64,000 nucleotides of DNA from Pseudomonas sp. MM223. Its GTDB lineage: Bacteria > Pseudomonadota > Gammaproteobacteria > Pseudomonadales > Pseudomonadaceae. The stretch covers positions 6,069,001 to 6,133,000 of the forward strand of contig OX352322.1 in NCBI GenBank assembly GCA_947090765.1. Reading direction: 5' to 3'. The notes below the pieces were generated by a model. That model saw nothing but the letters and a program-made list of their open reading frames with translations. It was not told the DNA's origin and did not search any database. Positions 37,436 to 48,477 of this stretch are shown one piece after another. A program made the position numbers and the translations under genes. The stretch's first letter is position 1. Each line of letters opens with the position of its first letter.

Positions 37436-37450
37436 GCACACCGCTGGTGC
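37436..37450 (+). promoter_or_regulatory. Candidate NtrC enhancer for braC
   Basis: GCACACCGCTGGTGC matches GCACCA-N3-TGGTGC at 10 of 12 defined positions, right half perfect. It is about 200 bases upstream of the braC sigma-54 element, an allowed enhancer distance. The rest of the 471-base gap 37159-37629 holds the small ORF and a single degenerate REP arm at about 37527-37561; I see nothing else. Confidence 0.42.
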
Positions 37451-37629
37451 GCGACTGCTACAGGCGGCACCGTTTGAAGGCTAGCCGGTGCACGGAAAAA
37501 CACCTCTGTTTTGGCTGATACGCGGCCCCATGTGGGAGCGAGTTCACTTGCGAAGAGGCCAGCCCAGACACAACAAGGCCAAAAAGGCTGGCACAATGTC
37601 GGCCATTCGCCGCTTCCGGAGCCCCATTG

Positions 37630-38835
37630 ATGAGCGAGAGCGCATTCGCCGAGCGCATCGTGCACAACCTGCTCGACACCGACTTCTACAAACTCACGAT
37701 GATGCAGGGCGTGCTGCACAACTACCCGGACGCTGACGTCGAATGGGAATTCCGCTGCCGCAACGGCGAAGACCTGCGCCCTTACCTGGGCGAGATCCGC
37801 CACCAGCTCGAACTGCTCAGCGACCTCACCCTGGATGATGGCCAGCTGGCCTTCCTCGAACGCATCAGCTTCCTCAAGCCCGATTTCCTGCGCTTTCTGC
37901 GCCTGTTCCGCTTCAACCTGCGCTACGTGCGCATCGGCATTGAAAACGACCAGCTGTTCCTGCGCCTGAAAGGCCCGTGGCTGCATGTGATCCTGTTCGA
38001 AGTGCCGCTGCTGGCCATCATCAGCGAAGTGCGCAACCGCCAACTGCACCCGCACATGCGCCTGGCCGAGGCGCGCGACCAGCTGTACCGCAAGTTCGAC
38101 TGGCTGCGCGCGCATGCCAGTGATGACGAACTGGCCGACCTGCAGGTAGCCGACTTTGGCACCCGTCGGCGCTTTTCCAGCCGGGTGCAGGAAGACGTCG
38201 TGCGGGTGCTGCGCGACGACTTCCCGGCCCGCTTCGTTGGCACCAGCAATGTCGACCTGGCATGGAAACTGGATATCAAGCCGCTGGGTACCATGGCCCA
38301 TGAGTGGATCATGGCCCACCAGCAGCTCGGCCCGCGCCTGATCGACAGCCAGATCGCCGCGCTGGACTGCTGGGTGCGCGAGTACCGCGGCCTGCTCGGT
38401 ATCGCCCTGACCGACTGCATCACCATGGATGCCTTTCTCGGCGATTTCGACCTGTACTTCGCCAAGCTGTTCGACGGCCTGCGCCACGACTCGGGCGAGC
38501 CGGTGGCCTGGGCGGAGAAGGCCATTGCCCATTACCAGAAACTGGGTATCGACCCGATGACCAAGACCCTGGTGTTTTCCGACGGCCTCAACCTGACCCG
38601 CTCACTGGAAATCTTCCGTGCCCTGCGCGGTCGCATCAACGTCAGCTTTGGCATCGGCACCAACCTGACCTGTGACATACCGGGTGTGGCCCCGATGAGC
38701 ATCGTGCTTAAAATGACCGACTGCAATGGCGCGCCAGTGGCCAAGATCTCGGACGAAGCCGCCAAGACCCAGTGCCGTGACGAGAACTTCGTCGCCTACA
38801 TGCGCCACGTATTCAAAGTCCCCAGCAAGGAGTAA
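37630..38835 (+). CDS. pncB: Nicotinate phosphoribosyltransferase
   Basis: A 401-residue Pnc[25 protein letters not shown]-type start, the FRCRN block near 40, and the active-site loop GLRHDSGEP (about 275-283) containing the His that is phosphorylated in the family. It makes nicotinate mononucleotide in NAD salvage. nadE follows by 3 bases, so both salvage steps are co-transcribed. The ATG at 37630 is taken over a TTG one codon earlier. Confidence 0.95.
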   Translation: MSESAFAERIVHNLLDTDFYKLTMMQGVLHNYPDADVEWEFRCRNGEDLRPYLGEIRHQLELLSDLTLDDGQLAFLERISFLKPDFLRFLRLFRFNLRYVRIGIENDQLFLRLKGPWLHVILFEVPLLAIISEVRNRQLHPHMRLAEARDQLYRKFDWLRAHASDDELADLQVADFGTRRRFSSRVQEDVVRVLRDDFPARFVGTSNVDLAWKLDIKPLGTMAHEWIMAHQQLGPRLIDSQIAALDCWVREYRGLLGIALTDCITMDAFLGDFDLYFAKLFDGLRHDSGEPVAWAEKAIAHYQKLGIDPMTKTLVFSDGLNLTRSLEIFRALRGRINVSFGIGTNLTCDIPGVAPMSIVLKMTDCNGAPVAKISDEAAKTQCRDENFVAYMRHVFKVPSKE

Positions 38836-38838
38836 CCC

Positions 38839-39666
38839 ATGCAAGCGGTTCAGCAAGAGATTGCCCAGGCGCTGAAGGTACAGCCGCCGTTCGCCGACGC
38901 TAACGCGCTCGAGGCCGAAGTCGCCCGCCGCGTGGCGTTCATCAAGGATTGCCTGGCCAATGCCCGGCTCAAGACCCTGGTGCTGGGCATCAGCGGCGGT
39001 GTCGACTCGCTGACGGCCGCCCTGCTCGCCCAGCGCGCCGTGAACGAGCTGCGCGCCGAAACCGGCGACAAGGCCTACACCTTCATTGCCGTGCGCCTGC
39101 CCTACCAGGTGCAGCATGACGAGCATGACGCCCAGGCGTGCCTGGACGTAATCAAGGCCGATGAAGTGCACACGGTGGACATCGCCCCGGCAGTACGGGC
39201 GTTGGCATCTGAAGTGGTGGAATTGAAGAACGGCTCGCCGACGCTGGTGGACTTCGTGGTGGGCAACGTCAAGGCACGTACGCGCATGGTTGCCCAATAC
39301 ACCATCGCCGGCGCCCGCGCGGGCCTGGTGATCGGTACCGACCACGCCGCCGAGGCGGTGATGGGCTTCTTTACCAAGTTTGGTGACGGTGCCTGCGACC
39401 TGGCGCCGCTGAGCGGGCTGGTGAAGAACCAGGTGCGGGCCATTGCGCGCAGCTTTGGCGCACCGGAGTCACTGGTGGAAAAGGTGCCGACTGCGGACCT
39501 TGAGGACCTGGAGCCGGGCAAGCCGGACGAAGCGTCCCATGGCGTGACCTACCAGCAGATCGATGCCTTCCTGCATGGGTTGCCGGTTGACCAGGCAGCG
39601 TTCGACATCATCGTCGCCACCTACCGCAAGACCCAGCACAAGCGCGAACTGCCGTTCGCCCCGTGA
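38839..39666 (+). CDS. nadE: Ammonia-dependent NAD synthetase
   Basis: A 275-residue NadE with the PP-loop SGGVDS at 52-57 and the NAD-adenylate region [20 protein letters not shown]. It lacks the glutaminase domain, so it uses free ammonia. Ends ELPFAP. AAGGAG precedes the ATG. It completes NAD from deamido-NAD downstream of PncB. Confidence 0.95.
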   Translation: MQAVQQEIAQALKVQPPFADANALEAEVARRVAFIKDCLANARLKTLVLGISGGVDSLTAALLAQRAVNELRAETGDKAYTFIAVRLPYQVQHDEHDAQACLDVIKADEVHTVDIAPAVRALASEVVELKNGSPTLVDFVVGNVKARTRMVAQYTIAGARAGLVIGTDHAAEAVMGFFTKFGDGACDLAPLSGLVKNQVRAIARSFGAPESLVEKVPTADLEDLEPGKPDEASHGVTYQQIDAFLHGLPVDQAAFDIIVATYRKTQHKRELPFAP

Positions 39667-39673
39667 TACATGC

Positions 39674-39775
39674 GGGGGCCGCCTTGCGGCCCATTCGCAG
39701 CACAAGGCTGCTCCTACAGTAGACCGCGGTCCCTGTGTAGGAGCAGCCTTGTGCTGCGAATGGAGGGCAAAGCCC
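39674..39775. repeat. REP pair between nadE and azurin
   Basis: A GGGGGCCGCCTTGCGGCCC hairpin, then CATTCGCAGCACAAGGCTGC (39692-39711) and its reverse complement (39744-39763). The core is GCAGCACAAGGCTGC, a variant with two paired changes from GCGGCACAAGGCCGC, showing compensatory evolution of the stem. Confidence 0.85.
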
Positions 39776-39788
39776 TCCCCTTACCCGA

Positions 39789-40241
39789 TTACTTGACTAC
39801 AACCTTGCCCTTCATCATCGAGATGTGGCCCGGGAAGGTGCAGAAGAAGCTGTAGTCACCACCGGCTTCCAGCTTGGAAGTGTCGAACTTCACTTCGGTT
39901 TCTTTTTCCGGCGCGCCGATCATCGCGGTGTGGGCGATGATGTTGGCGTTATCTTCTTTCAGGTAGCCCTTTTCGATGCCCTGGCTCATGCCTTCAGTGG
40001 CAATGCCCTGCATGTCGGCTGTCTTGCTGATCACCAGGTTATGACCCATGACGTTCTTCGGCAGGTTGCCGGAGTGGGTCAGTTTGACGGTGAATTCCTT
40101 GCGGCTCTTGTCGACGGTGAATTCCTTGGTGGTGTAGGACATCTGGTCCGTCGATTCGACAGTCACCGAGCATTCGGCTGCAAAGACAGAGGCGCTGGCG
40201 AGGGTCAGCAGGGATACCGCTACAGCTTTCGCAAACATCAT
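39789..40241 (-). CDS. azu: Azurin
   Basis: A 150-residue blue copper protein with signal peptide (about 1-21, ending SVFA) and mature start [10 protein letters not shown]. Type-1 copper ligands are H67 (MGHNL), C134, H139 and M143 ([11 protein letters not shown]). The disulfide Cys24 pairs with a Cys expected in the early strand region, but only one other Cys (134) is seen, so the usual N-terminal disulfide (P. aeruginosa C3-C26) seems absent. Two adjacent ATGs (40241, 40238) both fit AAGGAG. Periplasmic electron carrier; an ANR-type box lies upstream. Confidence 0.94.
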   Translation of the reverse strand: MMFAKAVAVSLLTLASASVFAAECSVTVESTDQMSYTTKEFTVDKSRKEFTVKLTHSGNLPKNVMGHNLVISKTADMQGIATEGMSQGIEKGYLKEDNANIIAHTAMIGAPEKETEVKFDTSKLEAGGDYSFFCTFPGHISMMKGKVVVK

Positions 40242-40300
40242 GAATCTCCTTGGCAGGGTTTTATCAATTGCGAGACTGCCTGAAACCGTTCAGCCCCTTT

Positions 40301-40314
40301 CTGATATGGGTCAA
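40301..40314 (-). promoter_or_regulatory. ANR/FNR-type box upstream of azurin
   Basis: On the minus strand TTGACCCATATCAG matches TTGAT-N4-ATCAA at 8 of 10 positions and lies about 60-75 bases before the start. Azurin is known to be ANR-controlled in P. aeruginosa. Confidence 0.55.
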
Positions 40315-40355
40315 GGGGGGCGTCAAGTGGCCAGCCAGTAGAATTGTTCAATGGA

Positions 40356-40365
40356 TTGTATACAA
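40356..40365. promoter_or_regulatory. Perfect palindrome TTGTATACAA, GntR-type operator candidate
   Basis: TTGTATACAA is a perfect 10-bp palindrome, of the T-G-T-A-T-A-C-A form used by GntR-family regulators. It is about 70 bases upstream of the small ORF at 40435 and 224 upstream of the LOG gene. The 347-base gap 40242-40588 otherwise holds the azurin promoter and the small ORF. Confidence 0.45.
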
Positions 40366-40434
40366 CCAATCTAAGAGCACATCATGCCCTTTTAATAGAC
40401 GATGGGACAACCTCTCATTTAGGAGCAATACCAA

Positions 40435-40524
40435 ATGCCCATCTCCGCATTTATCAACAGCCTGCTCGCCGCCTATGCCCACGGGGCTACGGGCGCCATC
40501 TGCGAATTCTCCCGCCCGGAATGA
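40435..40524 (+). CDS. Candidate 29-residue small ORF upstream of LOG gene
   Basis: MPISAFINSLLAAYAHGATG then AICEFSRPE, stop TGA. AGGAG lies 10 bases before the ATG. The stop overlaps an ATG (ATGA) opening another 16-codon ORF that ends 18 bases before the LOG start. The overlapping chain looks like translational coupling, but coding is unproven; not recognised. Confidence 0.3.
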   Translation: MPISAFINSLLAAYAHGATGAICEFSRPE

Positions 40525-40588
40525 ACACGGCCTTGGAAGCGACGGGCATGCGCCGTACCCTGTGCACCTGAGTGACAGGAGATGAGCA

Positions 40589-41176
40589 ATGCCCGTACGT
40601 TCTGTTTGTGTGTTCTGCGGCGCCAGCATCGGCGCCAACCCTGCCTACCGTGAAGCAGCCATCGCACTTGGCCAGGCCATTGCACGCCGAGGCCTGACCC
40701 TGGTTTATGGCGGCGGTGCGGTCGGCCTGATGGGCACCGTGGCCGACGCGGCCATGGCAGCCGGTGGCGAAGTGATCGGAATCATCCCCGAAAGCCTGAT
40801 GAACGCCGAAATCGGCCACAAAGGCCTCAGCCGGCTGGAAGTGGTGGACGGCATGCACGCACGCAAGGCCCGCATGGCCGAGCTGAGCGATGCCTTCATC
40901 GCCTTGCCGGGTGGGCTGGGTACGCTGGAAGAATTGTTCGAAGTCTGGACTTGGGGGCAATTGGGCTATCACGCCAAACCCCTGGGGCTGCTGGATGTGA
41001 ACGGCTTCTACGAGAAGCTGGGCGGGTTCCTCGACCATATCGTCGAAGAAGGCTTTGTGCGGCCGCAACATCGGGCGATGTTGCTGCTGGGGCAGCAGCC
41101 GGACGAACTGCTGGATGGCATGGACAACTTTGTCGCGCCGGTGGCGCCGAAGTGGGTCGACAAGAAGCCTGATTGA
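40589..41176 (+). CDS. LOG-family nucleoside-5'-monophosphate phosphoribohydrolase
   Basis: A 195-residue Rossmann-type LOG protein (TIGR00730): GGGAVGLMG at 41-49, MHARKARM near 89-96 and the signature PGGLGTLEE at 107-115. Members release free cytokinin-type bases from their ribotides or act as AMP/pyrimidine nucleosidases (PpnN-like are longer). ACAGGAGATGAGCA precedes the ATG. Likely a purine-salvage or housekeeping role; the physiological substrate in this organism is unknown. Confidence 0.9.
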   Translation: MPVRSVCVFCGASIGANPAYREAAIALGQAIARRGLTLVYGGGAVGLMGTVADAAMAAGGEVIGIIPESLMNAEIGHKGLSRLEVVDGMHARKARMAELSDAFIALPGGLGTLEELFEVWTWGQLGYHAKPLGLLDVNGFYEKLGGFLDHIVEEGFVRPQHRAMLLLGQQPDELLDGMDNFVAPVAPKWVDKKPD

Positions 41177-41186
41177 CTCGAGATCC

Positions 41187-41305
41187 AGGGCTGCTTTGCA
41201 GCCCAATCGCCGGCAAGCCAGCTCCCACAGAGATTGCACAAAGCCCAAAGCTTGCACTGTACCTGTGGGGCTGGCTTGCCGGCGATTGGGCCGCAAAACG
41301 GCCCC
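41187..41305. repeat. REP pair between LOG gene and ygiQ
   Basis: GGGCTGCTTTGCAGCCC hairpin, arms ATCGCCGGCAAGCCAGCTCC (41206-41225) and a reverse complement with one base lost (TGTGGGGCTGGC, 41265-41286), then GGCCGCAAAACGGCCCC. Between converging genes. Confidence 0.85.
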
Positions 41306-41309
41306 AAAT

Positions 41310-43613
<2,304 letters not shown>

Positions 43614-43721
43614 GTCAGTGACCGGTTCTGGTGTGCAGGGAAATCGCGGGCGCGGAATATAGCACAAATTTTGACCAAATCCGACGGTGGTTGTCGGATT
43701 CATGGGATGCCTGTACCGGCC

Positions 43722-43809
43722 TCATCGCCGGCAAGCCAGCTCCCACAGAGACTCCACAGGTCTCAAGGCAGTGATTTTCCTGTGGGGCTGGCTTGCCGGC
43801 GATGAGGCC
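43722..43809. repeat. REP pair between ygiQ and dnaB
   Basis: CTCATCGCCGGCAAGCCAGC (43721-43740) and reverse complement with TGTGGGGCTGGCTTGCCGGC (43781-43800), ending 7 bases from the dnaB stop. Confidence 0.85.
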
Positions 43810-43815
43810 AGTGGC

Positions 43816-45213
43816 TTATTCGTCGTCGTCGAAGTTGTACATGCCCGGTGCGAGGTTCTCGAAGCGGGTGTACTTGCCGATAAACGCGAGGCGCACGAAG
43901 CCGATGGGGCCGTTACGCTGTTTACCGATGATGATTTCCGCCACGCCCTTGTGCTCGGTTTCCGGGTGGTACACCTCGTCCCGGTACACGAACATGATTA
44001 CGTCGGCGTCCTGCTCGATTGCACCCGATTCACGCAAGTCGGAGTTCACCGGGCGTTTGTTCGGGCGCTGTTCCAGGGAACGGTTCAGCTGCGACAGGGC
44101 GATGACCGGGCAGTTGAATTCCTTGGCCAGGGCCTTGAGCGAGCGGGAGATTTCGGAAATCTCGTTGGTTCGGTTGTCACCGGAAGAGCCCGGGATCTGC
44201 ATCAACTGCAGGTAGTCGACCATGATCATGCCGATTTCACCGTGCTCACGCGCCAGGCGACGCGTACGCGCACGCATTTCCGACGGGCTGATGCCGGCAG
44301 TATCGTCGATGAACAGCTTGCGGTCGTTGAGCAGGTTGACGGCGGAGGTCAGGCGCGGCCAGTCATCGTCGTCCAGTTGGCCAGACCGCACCTTGGTCTG
44401 GTCGATTCGGCCGAGGGACGAAAGCATACGCATGATCAGCGATTCACCTGGCATCTCGAGGGAGAACACCAGCACCGCCTTTTCGCTGCGCAGCACGGCG
44501 TTTTCCACCAGGTTCATGGCGAAAGTGGTTTTACCCATCGACGGACGGCCAGCGACGATGATCAGGTCGGCTGCCTGCAGGCCGCTGGTTTTCTCGTCCA
44601 GGTCGGTGTAGCCGGTGGAAATACCGGTGATATCACTGTCGGAGTTGAACAGCGTATCGATGCGGTCGATGGCCATGGTCAACAGTTCGTTGACGCCTAC
44701 CGGGCCGCCGGTTTTGGGGCGTGCCTCGGCAATCTGGAAGATCTGCCGCTCGGCATCGTCGAGAATCTCTGCGGCGTTGCGCCCCTGCGGGTTGAACGCG
44801 TTGTCGGCGATGTCGGTACTGATGCTGATCAGTTGGCGCAGCGTGGCCCGTTCGCGAATGATCGCGGCGTAGGCCTTGATGTTGGCCACCGACGGGGTGT
44901 TCTTGGCCAACTCGGCCAGGTACGCCAGGCCGCCTACCTGGGAGGACAGGCCTTCCTTGTCCAGCTGTTCGTGCAGGGTCACCACGTCGAATGGCTGGTT
45001 GGCATCGACCAACTTGTGCACGGCACGGAAGATCAGCCGGTGGTCATGCCGGTAGAAATCGCCGTCCGACACCTGGTCCAGCACCCGCTCCCAGGCATCG
45101 TTGTCCAGCATCAGGCCACCGAGCACGGCCTGTTCGGCCTCGATGGAATGCGGCGGCACCTTCAGGGCTGCGGTTTGCAGGTCAAGCTGTTCGGAGGTGG
45201 TGATCTCGTTCAT
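43816..45213 (-). CDS. dnaB: Replicative DNA helicase
   Basis: A 465-residue DnaB: N-terminal domain (to about 165), linker, RecA-like helicase core with Walker A GRPSMGKT at 222-229, Walker B region IGMIMVDYLQLM, and the C-terminal block LNRSLEQRPNKRPVNSDLRE. Hexameric 5'-3' helicase of the replisome. The start MNEITTSEQLDL is chosen; 14 upstream open codons lie in the terminator region. A terminator separates it from rplI. Confidence 0.96.
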   Translation of the reverse strand: MNEITTSEQLDLQTAALKVPPHSIEAEQAVLGGLMLDNDAWERVLDQVSDGDFYRHDHRLIFRAVHKLVDANQPFDVVTLHEQLDKEGLSSQVGGLAYLAELAKNTPSVANIKAYAAIIRERATLRQLISISTDIADNAFNPQGRNAAEILDDAERQIFQIAEARPKTGGPVGVNELLTMAIDRIDTLFNSDSDITGISTGYTDLDEKTSGLQAADLIIVAGRPSMGKTTFAMNLVENAVLRSEKAVLVFSLEMPGESLIMRMLSSLGRIDQTKVRSGQLDDDDWPRLTSAVNLLNDRKLFIDDTAGISPSEMRARTRRLAREHGEIGMIMVDYLQLMQIPGSSGDNRTNEISEISRSLKALAKEFNCPVIALSQLNRSLEQRPNKRPVNSDLRESGAIEQDADVIMFVYRDEVYHPETEHKGVAEIIIGKQRNGPIGFVRLAFIGKYTRFENLAPGMYNFDDDE

Positions 45214-45230
45214 GGCCACGAAAGAATTCT

Positions 45231-45281
45231 GGAGGATGAAAAAGACAAAGGGCACGGCCTGTAAAAAACAGGACCGTGCCC
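45231..45281 (-). terminator. Intrinsic terminator after rplI
   Basis: On the minus strand GGGCACGGTCCTG-TTTTTT-ACAGGCCGTGCCC (45250-45281) followed by the U-rich TTTGTCTTTTTC. It closes the rpsF-rpsR-orf-rplI transcript just before dnaB. Confidence 0.85.
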
Positions 45282-45326
45282 GATGTTAACCGCCTGACCC
45301 GCAAGGAGCCAGCCAGTTAGCGCAGC

Positions 45327-45773
45327 TTAGGCAGCTACGACAACCACACGTACGGTGGCTTCAACGTCGCTGTGCAGGTGCACGGCTACGTCGTATTCGC
45401 CAACTTGACGGATGGTGCCGTTCGGCAGACGAACTTCAGCTTTGGCCACTTCAACGCCGGAGGCGGTCAGGGCGTCAGCGATGTCGTGGGTGCCGATCGA
45501 ACCGAACAGCTTGCCTTCGTCGCCAGCGGTGGCAGTGATGGTCACTTCCAGCTCGGCCAGTTGGGCAGCGCGGCTTTCAGCCGACGATTTACGGTCAGCA
45601 GCTGCTTTTTCCAGCTCGGCGCGACGCTCTTCGAACGCAGCCAGGTTGGCGGCGTTGGCAACGGTGGCCTTGCCGAATGGCAGCAGGAAGTTACGGCCGT
45701 AACCAGCCTTAACTTTTACTTTGTCGCCCAGGTTGCCCAGGTTAGCGACTTTTTCCAGCAGGATCAGTTCCAT
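45327..45773 (-). CDS. rplI: 50S ribosomal protein bL9
   Basis: A 148-residue bL9, [20 protein letters not shown] with the family signature [13 protein letters not shown] near 24-36, a central helix, and the C-terminal rRNA-binding domain. Full length. Last gene of the rpsF operon. Confidence 0.97.
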   Translation of the reverse strand: MELILLEKVANLGNLGDKVKVKAGYGRNFLLPFGKATVANAANLAAFEERRAELEKAAADRKSSAESRAAQLAELEVTITATAGDEGKLFGSIGTHDIADALTASGVEVAKAEVRLPNGTIRQVGEYDVAVHLHSDVEATVRVVVVAA

Positions 45774-45793
45774 TTGGTAAAACCTCTTAACTT

Positions 45794-46657
45794 TTAACCT
45801 TCACCGTTCGCGGAGTCATTCCCCTTGGGGGACTTGCGACCGCGAAAATCAATCAGGCTGTCGACAATGGCCAAAACCAACAACAACGGATAAATCAGCT
45901 GCATGATCAGCGGCAGCGTCACGTACATGCCAACCAGCCAGAAACCGGCCAGTCGCCCCTGTGCCACCAGCCCGTGCATCAAAGCGATGCCGGCCAGCAC
46001 CAGTACCAGGCTCGAAGCCGATGCCAGGACGATGAACTGCGGCCCGATAAACGGCGCCACCACCATCACTGCCACCAAGACCGCCATGGTCTGTTTCGGC
46101 AACTTCAGTTCGCGAAACTCGCGACCGAAGCCTCCAGGGTTGTACAACGCTGCCTGCCAGTAGCGCCCCAGCATCAAAGCCAGAACGCTGAACAGTTGCA
46201 CCGTCACTGCTGTGGAAGCGACCAGCACAGGGCGGATCAGCTCACCGGAGAGCACCGGTTGCCCCTCGATTTTCGGCATGGCTTCGGCAAACGCCTTGGC
46301 CAGCACATCGAAGGTTTGCGCCAGCGCCAGATCAAGCACGAGGCTGAAAGCCACGGCGAACACGGCACTGGCGAGCAACACCCGGCTCCAGGGATGCTCG
46401 GCACGCAACATGGCGGCCAGGGCCAGGGCACCCGCAATCACCATAAAGGTGATGGGATCGCCCATGACCCACACGGCCAACCCGGCCAGCAGGCCGCCGG
46501 CGATGACCGATGTAGCATCCTTGAACCCGCGCCGCAGCAGCACAAGGCTGCCGGCAGCGGCACTCAACCAGAACAGCAGCGGCAGTACCGCGCTGATGAC
46601 CACCACCAGGGTGGCCTGCACACGACCGCGCATGATGAAACTTGCTAACGCTCGCAT
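45794..46657 (-). CDS. DUF2232-type membrane protein between rpsR and rplI
   Basis: A 287-residue inner-membrane protein with about 8 hydrophobic helices ([54 protein letters not shown] end) and a short charged C-terminus. Position between rpsR and rplI matches the YybS/DUF2232-like gene found in this operon in pseudomonads. No function is established; a link to ribosome or membrane biogenesis is only suggested by position. Confidence 0.82.
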   Translation of the reverse strand: MRALASFIMRGRVQATLVVVISAVLPLLFWLSAAAGSLVLLRRGFKDATSVIAGGLLAGLAVWVMGDPITFMVIAGALALAAMLRAEHPWSRVLLASAVFAVAFSLVLDLALAQTFDVLAKAFAEAMPKIEGQPVLSGELIRPVLVASTAVTVQLFSVLALMLGRYWQAALYNPGGFGREFRELKLPKQTMAVLVAVMVVAPFIGPQFIVLASASSLVLVLAGIALMHGLVAQGRLAGFWLVGMYVTLPLIMQLIYPLLLVLAIVDSLIDFRGRKSPKGNDSANGEG

Positions 46658-46690
46658 GCTAATCCCTTACTGCTTGTCGACGACCCGGTC

Positions 46691-46921
46691 TCAGCGGCCG
46701 TGGCTGTCGGTGTAGGGCAGCAGGGCCAGGAAGCGGGCGCGCTTGATAGCGGTAGCCAGCTGACGCTGATAACGAGCTTTGGTACCGGTGATGCGGCTTG
46801 GAACGATCTTGCCGGTTTCGGATACGTAAGCTTTCAGGGTGTTGAGATCTTTGAAGTCGATCTCTTTCACGTCTTCAGCAGTGAAGCGGCAGAATTTACG
46901 ACGACGGAAGAAACGTGCCAT
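46691..46921 (-). CDS. rpsR: 30S ribosomal protein bS18
   Basis: A 76-residue bS18: [20 protein letters not shown] start, signature [20 protein letters not shown], end PYTDSHGR. Lies 28 bases after rpsF with AGGAG ahead. RNA-binding partner of bS6 in the 30S platform. Confidence 0.97.
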   Translation of the reverse strand: MARFFRRRKFCRFTAEDVKEIDFKDLNTLKAYVSETGKIVPSRITGTKARYQRQLATAIKRARFLALLPYTDSHGR

Positions 46922-46949
46922 TTAATAGGCTCCTCTAAAGGTCCGTGGA

Positions 46950-47375
46950 TTACTCGTCAGCGTTATCGCTGGAGTCGCTGTCATTGCTGTCGTCGCCTTC
47001 GGCGGAGTCAGCATGCTCAGGACGCTCACGACGCTCACGGCGCTCGCTGCGGTTTTCTTCAGCCTTCAGCATCTCGGACTGGCCGGTAACGGCTTCGTCG
47101 CGACGGATGACCAGGTTACGGATAACGGCATCGTTGTAGCGGAAGTTGTCTTCCAGCTCGGCCAGGGCCTTGCCGGTGCACTCAACGTTCAGCATCACGT
47201 AGTGAGCCTTGTGAACATTGTTGATTGCGTAGGCCAGTTGACGACGGCCCCAGTCTTCCAGGCGGTGGATTTTGCCACCGTCTTCTTCGATCAGCTTGGT
47301 GTAACGCTCAACCATGCCGCCGACTTGCTCGCTCTGGTCCGGGTGAACCAGGAAGATGATTTCGTAATGACGCAT
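46950..47375 (-). CDS. rpsF: 30S ribosomal protein bS6
   Basis: A 141-residue bS6: [20 protein letters not shown] start, [20 protein letters not shown] core. The tail after about residue 105 is extended, first Arg/Glu-rich ([14 protein letters not shown]) and then acidic ([16 protein letters not shown]), with no C-terminal EE run as modified by RimK in E. coli. AAGGAGCATTC precedes the ATG. First gene of the ribosomal operon. Confidence 0.96.
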   Translation of the reverse strand: MRHYEIIFLVHPDQSEQVGGMVERYTKLIEEDGGKIHRLEDWGRRQLAYAINNVHKAHYVMLNVECTGKALAELEDNFRYNDAVIRNLVIRRDEAVTGQSEMLKAEENRSERRERRERPEHADSAEGDDSNDSDSSDNADE

Positions 47376-47587
47376 GAATGCTCCTTACGGGTTAGTAGTC
47401 TGCCAGGGTATCTGGTCAGACAAGGAGTGAATGACACTGTATGTCTTGCACGGAGGGGAGGCACATGTGCGCCTGCCAGCTCGGCAAGGGGCGCAATTGT
47501 AGAGAAGGCGTGGCGCACAAGCAAGGCAATTGGCGAATATTTGAACAGCCCGAAACACTTTATGCCTGCCCCGACCCTATCGCGTGC

Positions 47588-47699
47588 AGGAGCGGCCTTG
47601 TGCCGCGAAAGGGCCGCCAAGCGGCCCCAGGATTTATGCATCAAAGCATAGGCCCCTGGGGCCGCTTGGCGGCCCTTTCGCGGCACAAGGTCGCTCCTA
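47588..47699. repeat. Extended 44-bp REP inverted repeat upstream of rpsF
   Basis: Left arm 47588-47631 and right arm 47656-47699 are reverse complements with one mismatch over 44 bases, containing both the GCGGCACAAGG core and the GGCCGCCAAGCGGCCCC part. The 24-base centre holds ATGCATCAAAGCAT. The cores are in tail-to-tail orientation, opposite to the other pairs here. It fills most of the 355-base gap 47376-47730; the rest should carry the rpsF promoter, which I could not place. Confidence 0.85.
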
Positions 47700-47730
47700 C
47701 AAGAGCCCGCGCACGGCTAACGGTTGAATA

Positions 47731-48477
47731 TCAGCGCTTGGCCTGACGCTGGCGCACGGCCTCGAACAGGCAAACGCCAGTCGCCACCGAAACGTTCAGG
47801 CTGCTGACGCTACCGCCCATCGGCAACTTCACCAGGAAGTCGCAATGTTCACGGGTCAGTCGGCGCATGCCTTTGCCTTCTGCGCCCATGATCATCACCA
47901 AAGGCCCGGTCAGGTCTTGCTGGTAGATCTCCTGCTCGGCTTCGCCGGCGGTACCCACCACCCACAAGCCACGCTGCTGCAACTTCTCCAGCGTGCGCGC
48001 CAGGTTGGTCACGGCCACCAGCGGGATCACCTCGGCCGCGCCGCACGCCACCTTGCGCACCACTGGCGTCAGGGTTGCGGACTTGTCCTTGGGCACCAGC
48101 ACCGCCGTGGCACCGGCCGCATCGGCCGTGCGCAGGCACGCACCGAGGTTGTGCGGGTCGGTGACACCGTCCAGCACCAGGATCAGCGGCGGGGTTTCGG
48201 TGCGCTCAAGCAACTCTTCGAGCATCAACTCGCCCCACACCTGGCTCGGGCTTACCTCGGCGACAACACCCTGGTGCACGCCTTCAACCCAGGCATCCAT
48301 CTCACGGCGCTCAGCCTGGCCAACCTGCACACGGTTTTCTGCAGCCAGCGCCAGCAGCGTTTGCAGGCGTGGCTCGCTGCGCCCTTCCGACAGCCAGATC
48401 TGCTTGACCCGCTTCGGATGGTGCTGCAGCAACGCCTGCACGGCGTGCACGCCGTAGATCTTTTCCAGCTGACTCAT
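47731..48477 (-). CDS. rlmB: 23S rRNA (guanosine-2'-O-)-methyltransferase RlmB
   Basis: A 248-residue SpoU/TrmH-family protein: substrate-binding N-terminal domain (LEKIYGVHAVQALLQHHPKR) and a knotted SPOUT domain with the three motifs LDGVTDPHNLGACLRTADAA, IMGAEGKGMRRLT and PMGGSVSSLNVSVATGVCLF. It methylates G2251 of 23S rRNA. Start overlaps the rnr stop by 4 bases. Confidence 0.96.
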   Translation of the reverse strand: MSQLEKIYGVHAVQALLQHHPKRVKQIWLSEGRSEPRLQTLLALAAENRVQVGQAERREMDAWVEGVHQGVVAEVSPSQVWGELMLEELLERTETPPLILVLDGVTDPHNLGACLRTADAAGATAVLVPKDKSATLTPVVRKVACGAAEVIPLVAVTNLARTLEKLQQRGLWVVGTAGEAEQEIYQQDLTGPLVMIMGAEGKGMRRLTREHCDFLVKLPMGGSVSSLNVSVATGVCLFEAVRQRQAKR

